From Marinicrinis sediminis (lineage in GTDB: Bacteria; Bacillota; Bacilli; Paenibacillales; KCTC-33676): a stretch of DNA of 64,000 nt. Position 1 is the first letter of the stretch; the number at the start of each line of letters is the position of its first letter. The stretch lies in NCBI RefSeq assembly GCF_042685085.1, contig NZ_JBHUMM010000012.1:1-64000 (forward strand), read 5' to 3'. Below are positions 58,918 through 64,000 of the stretch, one piece after another. Both the position numbers and the translations under genes were made by a program. The notes under the pieces were generated by a model, which was not told where the DNA came from, searched no databases, and worked only from the letters and a program-made list of their open reading frames with translations.

Positions 58918-60384
58918 TCATCCTTCGTCACTGCCGCTTGGTGTCTCTGCCAGCACACGAATGCGGCTGCCCGCTGCATCCAGCCCCTGCACATGACCGC
59001 CATGGGAGACCCATCGGACAAGTGCCTCCAGCGAGGCGCGAGTGATGCGCTCTCCCTGCACCCACAAAGGGACCCCGGGAGGATACGGAATCACCATCTC
59101 CGCCGCCCTGTATCCTTCTGCCATCTCCAGATCAACCAGTTGGGAAGGGGCGTGCAGATTATTCTGGAAATGGATCAGCCCTGCACTCTCTTCCATGCAG
59201 AGTGGTGTGCTATACGTATTCCATACGGATGGTTTCAGTTCCTGTTTACCCAGCCGGTATTTTTCACTGATCGCTTGAAGCGAGTCCCTTAATCGTCCCA
59301 AGTGTCCTTGCTTGGTATATAGGCTGTGAACCGCCAATACGCCTGTTTCATCGGCAAGCTCCATCATACAGCCTCTCAGCTCCAGTTGTTCTCGCAGTTG
59401 ATGACCGTTTAACGACCGGGTTTTGTCGTAGACATACATTTTAAATGGATCATCCGCTCTCAGGATGCCGATGCCCTCAATCCCCTCTATCTGCTCCGAC
59501 AGACTTTGCAATTGCTGCATGCCCACTTGCAGAAGATCGTACCCGTGCAGAGCAGCATCTCTTCGAGCCACATCGAGTGATGCCATCAAGGGATAGGAGG
59601 GACTGGATGATTGCAGCATACCGAGCGCCTGACGGATCAGTGCAGGATCAATCCGGTTTCCTTGCAAATGAAGCATGGCGGACATCGTCATCGCCCCGAG
59701 CATTTTGTGGGTGGATTGAATGGCCACGTCGGCACCGGCTTGCATCGCAGATTGGGGCAGACTGGGGTGAAAGGAAAAATGAGCGCCATGTGCTTCATCC
59801 ACAATGAGTGGCATGCCGTAGTGATGTACCCGATCTGCGATAGCCTTCAGATCGGACTGATACCCGTAATAAGTGGGGGATGTGATCAATACGCCTCGGG
59901 CCTGCGGATACCGTTTCAGCATGTGCTCGATGTCCATCACATCAAGCTGCACCGGTATACCCGTCTGCGGATGAAATCGGGCGGGAAGAAAGGCCACACG
60001 AGCCTCGACAAGTTTCAGCGCATTCATGACGGATTTATGTGCATGCCGATCCACGATCCAGATATCACCGGGTCTGCTCCAGGCACAGATGACAGATAGA
60101 TTGCCGACTGTACTTCCGCCGACGAGAAACCACGTATGGCTGGCTCCAAAAGCTGATGCAGCGAGTTGCTGAGCTTGCGCAATACAGCCCGAGGGCTCAT
60201 GCAAGTCATCCAGACCGGTCAACTCGGTCATGTCCAGCTTCATCACATTGGTGAACCAGGAATCTTCCTGATGACCTCTCTGATTGTCGTTTTTGTGCCC
60301 GGGTACATGGAAACTGGCAGTCTGTTTTTCCTGATGGTGAAGAAGTGCCTCCAGGATCGGGGCTCGGTGTTGATTGAGATTCAT
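58918..60384 (-). CDS. yaaO: Orn/Lys/Arg decarboxylase family PLP enzyme
   Basis: 488 residues from ATG 60384 (MNLNQHRAPILEALLHHQEK, the B. subtilis YaaO-like start, GGAG upstream); the frame is open to 60474. Fold-type I decarboxylase features: SFHVPGHK, GSTVGNLS, DEAHGAHFSFH and the PLP lysine in QSTHKMLGAMTM. The C-terminal decarboxylase domain follows. The amino-acid substrate cannot be read; lysine or arginine is expected. Confidence 0.93.
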   Translation of the reverse strand: MNLNQHRAPILEALLHHQEKQTASFHVPGHKNDNQRGHQEDSWFTNVMKLDMTELTGLDDLHEPSGCIAQAQQLAASAFGASHTWFLVGGSTVGNLSVICAWSRPGDIWIVDRHAHKSVMNALKLVEARVAFLPARFHPQTGIPVQLDVMDIEHMLKRYPQARGVLITSPTYYGYQSDLKAIADRVHHYGMPLIVDEAHGAHFSFHPSLPQSAMQAGADVAIQSTHKMLGAMTMSAMLHLQGNRIDPALIRQALGMLQSSSPSYPLMASLDVARRDAALHGYDLLQVGMQQLQSLSEQIEGIEGIGILRADDPFKMYVYDKTRSLNGHQLREQLELRGCMMELADETGVLAVHSLYTKQGHLGRLRDSLQAISEKYRLGKQELKPSVWNTYSTPLCMEESAGLIHFQNNLHAPSQLVDLEMAEGYRAAEMVIPYPPGVPLWVQGERITRASLEALVRWVSHGGHVQGLDAAGSRIRVLAETPSGSDEG

Positions 60385-60480
60385 GTCTTGATTCGCTCCA
60401 TTATGGCTAGTATACGGGAGAGATGTCCTTCTTGCTCCCAGGTCTTCCGGGTGGTTTCCGTTTGTTTCTTCCATTATATC

Positions 60481-60666
60481 TTACGGAATGGACCAGTCGC
60501 CATCCTCAATGACGTGAATGTGATCCTCTTTCATTCTAGTGAGGCTCGCTGGCCCATGTGAAGAGATTGGTGGGCGCCATTTTGCATCCACGTATTGCTG
60601 CTGAACCGTTATCGCTTTGGAGATGAGAGAAGAGACAGGATCTCTGAAAAAGAAAATGCCGCCCAT
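60481..60666 (-). CDS. Possible small protein between csfB and yaaO
   Basis: A 61-codon frame from ATG 60666 ending in KEDHIHVIEDGDWSIP. It would stop just before the long form of yaaO. Against it: no ribosome-binding site and no recognised relatives. The 60385-60708 gap has no other candidate gene. Confidence 0.25.
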   Translation of the reverse strand: MGGIFFFRDPVSSLISKAITVQQQYVDAKWRPPISSHGPASLTRMKEDHIHVIEDGDWSIP

Positions 60667-60708
60667 ACAGCCATATGGACAGCAAATCTCATGTGCAGGT
60701 CATCATGA

Positions 60709-60894
60709 TCAAGCATCTTGCTTCAACCAGATATTTTTCAGTTGTCGAATGAAGAACGGATACTTGACATCCTGGACATCTGTTCCTACTATTTCTTCCT
60801 CACAGTCCGCACAAATGAACGATGCATAAATATTAATGCCTTCTGCCTTGGACTGTTCACAAATGATACAGGTTTCCCTGTGCTCTGCTTTCAT
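60709..60894 (-). CDS. csfB: Anti-sigma-G factor Gin (CsfB)
   Basis: 61 residues from ATG 60894, nine nt after AAAGGTGG. Two zinc-binding pairs, C9-X2-C12 and C28-X2-C31, match Gin, a small protein made in the forespore that restrains sigma-G before engulfment ends. In B. subtilis csfB lies upstream of yaaO. I could not find a convincing sigma-F promoter; a 6-bp inverted repeat (CCCATA/TATGGG) lies about 45-65 nt upstream. Confidence 0.88.
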   Translation of the reverse strand: MKAEHRETCIICEQSKAEGINIYASFICADCEEEIVGTDVQDVKYPFFIRQLKNIWLKQDA

Positions 60895-61014
60895 CGCAAT
60901 CATCCACCTTTATCCCTTTACTCATAGAGGTGTCCTGTTGGAACCCATATCTCCATTATGGGCGTGATGTCAAAATCTTAAACTCTATCGCTTTCGTTTC
61001 AGACCGATCTGCTC

Positions 61015-61845
61015 TTATTTCTGGTTTGCGGGATATCCTATCTTATGAGGCAATCGATCATAGCGTGTTTGTACGCGCGAAACACGGCCGGATGGAGCCG
61101 TCGTCAGTTCCCGAATGATAGCCGGAATCACTTTATGAATGTAGGTCCAGTTGATAAAGGACGCCCCTTCTGTTCTTACTTGATAATCTATGGCGATTTC
61201 TTGCAGCAGATAGTTTTGTCTCACAATATTCAGTGTCATGACCTGTGCATAGTTGTAGGCGTGTATAATATCCAGGTCACGGAGCACTTCTCTCTTGAAA
61301 GCGCGCATGCCGGTCTGCCCATCTGTCAGTTCCAGCCTTAGCAGCTTCGCTTGCAGCCAGGTGAATACACGATTGCCAATTCGACGATATGCTTTCATGC
61401 CTTGTACCGTTTTGAGGAATCTGGATCCCAGTACATAATCCGCTTGTCCATTTACAATCGGCTGGACCAGTTCAGGAATTTGTTCTGCCGGATATTCATT
61501 ATCTGCATCGATCATGACCGCTGCCTCGGCACCAAGCTGATAGGCTTGCTTCAGTCCAAAGAGCACGGCTGCACCCAAGCCCTGATTGCGCGGGGATGAA
61601 TACACATAGTCCGCTCCGGCTGCAAACGCAACTTTCACCGTATCATCTCTTGAACCATCATTGACAACCAGAATAGATACGCGAGCGAATCCCGGCAATT
61701 CGCGGGGCACTTTGGAGATGACTTTTGCGATGGAACCCGCCTCATTAAAAGCAGGAATGACAACCATACAGGCCCCCGAAACCGCAGAATGGACATCCGT
61801 AGCGGGATCAATCTGATTGAGATTCATACTAGATGGTTTATTCAT
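61015..61845 (-). CDS. Family 2 glycosyltransferase (dolichyl-phosphate mannose synthase-like)
   Basis: 276 residues from ATG 61845 with AAGGGAG about 10 nt upstream. GT2 fold: VVIPAFNEAGSIAKVI, VVNDGSRDDTVKVA, then the DxD in IDADNEYPAEQI and LGSRFLKTV. The DGQTGMRAFKREV segment is typical of DPM1-like enzymes that move a sugar from a nucleotide to a polyprenyl lipid or related acceptor. It has no C-terminal membrane segments. It overlaps the upstream phosphodiesterase gene by 8 nt. Confidence 0.9.
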   Translation of the reverse strand: MNKPSSMNLNQIDPATDVHSAVSGACMVVIPAFNEAGSIAKVISKVPRELPGFARVSILVVNDGSRDDTVKVAFAAGADYVYSSPRNQGLGAAVLFGLKQAYQLGAEAAVMIDADNEYPAEQIPELVQPIVNGQADYVLGSRFLKTVQGMKAYRRIGNRVFTWLQAKLLRLELTDGQTGMRAFKREVLRDLDIIHAYNYAQVMTLNIVRQNYLLQEIAIDYQVRTEGASFINWTYIHKVIPAIIRELTTAPSGRVSRVQTRYDRLPHKIGYPANQK

Positions 61846-63331
61846 TGCTGCTTTCTCCCTTGTCTGTGACGTGTTGCGGATGCCGAATGGCTTCCCATAG
61901 CACGGGTCCACGGCTCTTGTTGGGTAGGGGTACACCCAAAAGCTGGCTGACCGTTGGCGTAATGGAAACCAGACTTTTCAGTTCATCGACCTGGACTCCT
62001 TTTTGAATGCCGTGGCCCATCATCATAAATGGAACGAAGCGCTCCCCTTCATCCAGATGTCCATGTCCGCCTATTCCATCGGATTGACCATGATCCGCGC
62101 AAATCATCATCACAGAACGATCCGTCCAATACTGGTTTTCTTTCAGCCATTCATAAAATCCTTGCAAATGGGCATCCGCCTCTTCAATCTTCTGTTTGTA
62201 TTCTTCATACAACGCTCCCCTGCTATGACCGGTCTGATCCGTGGCAATTAGTTGGACCACCATAAAATCAGGATCGTGCTTTTGCATAACCTGCTTGGCC
62301 CGATCGATAATATGACCGTCGGCACGATCATTATGCATAACTGCTGTGACCGTGTCCACATCGTCCCCCATTGAATCTACCAGGTGAGCAATGCCCAGCA
62401 GTCGTCCGACCTTGCCTTCTTTGCGCAAACTGTCAAACAGGGATTCACATCGAATGCCCTGTTTCCACACCATATTGCTCTGTATGCCATGCTCAAACGG
62501 ATAGGTGCCCGTAAACATAGAGGTAAAGCAGACCACTGTACGATCGGGATAGATGGTCTCCATTTGGGTGAATTCAGTCCCCTCGGTTTTTACCCAGTCC
62601 ATAAACGGAGTATGTGCCTCTGCCAACCGATCCTTTCTGCAACCATCCACCACTAATACAAACACTCTGTCTACATCCATGTGCAGCGAAGGATCAGCAT
62701 TATCTGTATAAGGTAGCGGATCAGGCTTCCAGTTGAATCCGACCCGATGAATGACTGCACTGTACAGGGCCAATAGCAACAGGAACAGCACGTACACGAC
62801 CCATTGATCCTGCCAGAAGTAGATTGGACTACTGCGATAGGTATGAACAAACGCCGCTATTGTCAGCAGCAGCAGCACTTTAGGCACTTGCTCTTGCGCA
62901 TTCCCGCTGGTGGAATCACTGTTTTTTAATACTAGCTTCCAAAACCTGCGGTAATTCGTCCAAGTTGTACCGATGCGCAGATGATAATAAATGGTCCCCC
63001 AAAATATGACGGTGAAAAAGAAATAGAGGCCGAGTGCCAGTCCATATAAGCCAATCGATGCCGGGGAAAAGATAAAGATACTTGCGAGTAGAGGCAGCCA
63101 CAAAAAAGTCCGTAAATGTAGCGGAAAATCGTAGTGATAATAAATCAGCAGAATAGGTAATAGGGTAAGAAACGTGATGCCTGCATGGTTCCAAAAATCA
63201 ATATCATGCCAGTTTGCTAGATGAAACAGTAAAAATACCCCGACAGTAAATACAGGGGTAAATGGCTTACCTTCATTTAATATGTTCCAGCAGCGAGCTG
63301 CCACTTTCTCAAATTTTGATGCTTCTTTCAT
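61838..63331 (-). CDS. Membrane protein with alkaline phosphatase-superfamily domain
   Basis: 497 residues from ATG 63331 with GGGGAGAG upstream. The first about 205 residues hold six or so membrane segments. The rest is a type I phosphodiesterase/nucleotide pyrophosphatase domain: VFVLVVDGCRKDRL, YPDRTVVCFTSMFTGTYPFEHG (Thr/Ser nucleophile region), ADHGQSDGIGGHGHLDEG (metal residues). It may act outside the cell on a phospho-sugar or lipid. The upstream open frame contains its promoter. Confidence 0.88.
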   Translation of the reverse strand: MKEASKFEKVAARCWNILNEGKPFTPVFTVGVFLLFHLANWHDIDFWNHAGITFLTLLPILLIYYHYDFPLHLRTFLWLPLLASIFIFSPASIGLYGLALGLYFFFTVIFWGTIYYHLRIGTTWTNYRRFWKLVLKNSDSTSGNAQEQVPKVLLLLTIAAFVHTYRSSPIYFWQDQWVVYVLFLLLLALYSAVIHRVGFNWKPDPLPYTDNADPSLHMDVDRVFVLVVDGCRKDRLAEAHTPFMDWVKTEGTEFTQMETIYPDRTVVCFTSMFTGTYPFEHGIQSNMVWKQGIRCESLFDSLRKEGKVGRLLGIAHLVDSMGDDVDTVTAVMHNDRADGHIIDRAKQVMQKHDPDFMVVQLIATDQTGHSRGALYEEYKQKIEEADAHLQGFYEWLKENQYWTDRSVMMICADHGQSDGIGGHGHLDEGERFVPFMMMGHGIQKGVQVDELKSLVSITPTVSQLLGVPLPNKSRGPVLWEAIRHPQHVTDKGESSNE

Positions 63332-63465
63332 GTTCTTTTCTCTCCCCACATATCTGGCTGCATGGTCACGCATGCAAATAAAAATGGCATGGTGGTTTGC
63401 CTTCATGCCTGGTTGCATTATAATGAAACTAATCGTACAAGACGATACGTGTGACGTTAAGGCAG

Positions 63466-63484
63466 ACTGATGATAATCATTCTC
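63466..63484 (+). promoter_or_regulatory. Fur-box-like site
   Basis: The 19-mer matches the classical Fur box (GATAATGATAATCATTATC) at 15 of 19 positions, with an uninterrupted TGATAATCATT core region. It overlaps the predicted start point of the minus-strand operon and lies about 60 nt upstream of the plus-strand gene. Confidence 0.5.
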
Positions 63485-63485
63485 G

Positions 63486-63513
63486 ATTATAGCATGGGCA
63501 TTGAAAAAGTCAA
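63486..63513 (-). promoter_or_regulatory. Promoter of the phosphodiesterase-glycosyltransferase operon
   Basis: TTGACT (63508-63513) and TATAAT (63486-63491) with 16 nt spacing. It gives a leader of about 150 nt before ATG 63331. Confidence 0.65.
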
Positions 63514-63541
63514 TGCGGTGCATTCTGGAATAGAGGAGCAC

Positions 63542-64000
63542 ATGAGTATGAACGGGACAACTTCGAAAAAATCACACGCTGGTCATCAGGATCTGATCTA
63601 TCAATATCAATTACTGAAGCGTTTTTCTTACTCTCCCCTTATGATCTCAAGTTTTCTGCTTCTATTTCTAGTTGGAGAAGCAGCTCTACTCTACTTCTCA
63701 CCTCTCTCCATCACCGACTGGATGGTGGATCTCTTTACTGGAATTGTACTTGTGCTGTTCTTGCAATCTGGGGTCGCATATGTCGCTTTACAACGTATTT
63801 CCAATGATAAGCATAACGCATGGGGGATCCGGACAAACTGCAGTATTTTCTGGGTGGGCTATCTACCTAGGCAAGATATTGCGATCCGCTTGCTCCTGTC
63901 CGTTCAGTTTCATCAAATGTTCGTGGTCTTGTTAGGGATTACCTTATTGCTTCCTTGGGTGGCAACCAGCCTTTTGCTGCAATGTCTGTTCGTTCACCTT
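63542..64000 (+). CDS. Membrane protein, partial (3' end beyond window)
   Basis: An open frame of 153 codons from ATG 63542 to the window edge with no stop. AGAGGAG lies just upstream; a second ATG at 63548 has better spacing. The protein begins MSMNGTTSKKSHAGHQDLIY and has at least three hydrophobic segments (MISSFLLLFLVGEAALLYF, FTGIVLVLFLQSGVAYVAL, FVVLLGITLLLPWVATSLLL). No family is recognised. It is divergent from the phosphodiesterase operon. Confidence 0.75.
   Translation, partial: MSMNGTTSKKSHAGHQDLIYQYQLLKRFSYSPLMISSFLLLFLVGEAALLYFSPLSITDWMVDLFTGIVLVLFLQSGVAYVALQRISNDKHNAWGIRTNCSIFWVGYLPRQDIAIRLLLSVQFHQMFVVLLGITLLLPWVATSLLLQCLFVHL

Noticed and set aside
60895..61014. Sigma-F promoter for csfB
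   Set aside because: No acceptable pair of sigma-F boxes; a TTGACA is present but its -10 partner is weak.

Overview
The window is a piece of chromosome from a spore-forming Gram-positive bacterium, most likely a Paenibacillus or close relative (inferred from protein character and gene order; the exact species cannot be read from this sequence). It carries spoIIE, spoVT, spoVG, yabG, an SspF-type spore protein, csfB (gin), abrB, yabP, yabQ and CotF-like coat genes. Its gene order follows the Bacillus subtilis origin-proximal region from yaaO/tmk to lysS, here written in reverse, so nearly every gene lies on the minus strand. The only supported plus-strand genes are a 68-residue orphan (38852), abrB (52722) and a membrane protein running off the right edge (63542).

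Layout from left to right (reverse of transcription). 1-700: first bases of a 16S rRNA gene and its promoter region. 0.8-4.5 kb: lysS, greA, dusB and the yazB regulator. 4.4-9.4 kb: a tightly overlapping folate operon, pabB-pabA-pabC-folP-folB-folK-yazB-dusB. 9.5-15.8 kb: cysK, hslO, coaX and the NAD genes nadC, nadB, nadA. 16-22 kb: ftsH, hprT, tilS, and the yabT kinase and yabS VWA pair. 22-26.4 kb: an AAC(3)-like acetyltransferase, two small coat-like genes and spoIIE. 26.8-38.7 kb: yabR, divIC, yabQ, yabP, rqcP, HU, mazG, yabM, spoVT, a PrsA-like lipoprotein, mfd and pth. 39-48.5 kb: ctc, prs, glmU, spoVG, ridA, purR, ispE, sspF, veg, yabG, rsmA and rnmV. 48.6-52.4 kb: yabE, tatD and an HD phosphohydrolase. 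52.7-60.9 kb: abrB, rsmI, trmN6, yabA, ricT, holB, yaaR, darA, tmk, yaaO and csfB. 61-64 kb: a glycosyltransferase and membrane phosphodiesterase operon of unknown role, and the divergent membrane protein.

Regulatory sequence is readable in many gaps. There are near-consensus sigma-A promoters (greA, cysK, nadA, yabR, veg twice, abrB). There are developmental promoters: sigma-H at spoVG, sigma-G at spoVT and sspF, a probable sigma-K at yabG, and a 21-bp-spaced Spo0A-type promoter at spoIIE. A c-di-AMP (ydaO-type) riboswitch with terminator precedes yabE, a PurBox lies at purR, a cluster of Spo0A boxes lies between abrB and its divergent neighbour, and a Fur-box-like site lies in the last intergenic region. 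No tRNA gene, CRISPR array, insertion sequence or prophage was recognised.

Departures from the B. subtilis order are the most informative part: greA between dusB and lysS, nadABC beside coaX, an AAC(3)-family gene and coat genes between yabS and spoIIE, no fin/yabK between pth and mfd, an HD phosphohydrolase where metS would be, and the glycosyltransferase/phosphodiesterase pair beyond csfB. I saw no clearly new multi-gene system. The best candidates for undescribed biology are that terminal operon with its Fur-like site, the Spo0A-box array, the tandem repeat in front of tilS and the multi-hairpin gap between yabR and spoIIE.
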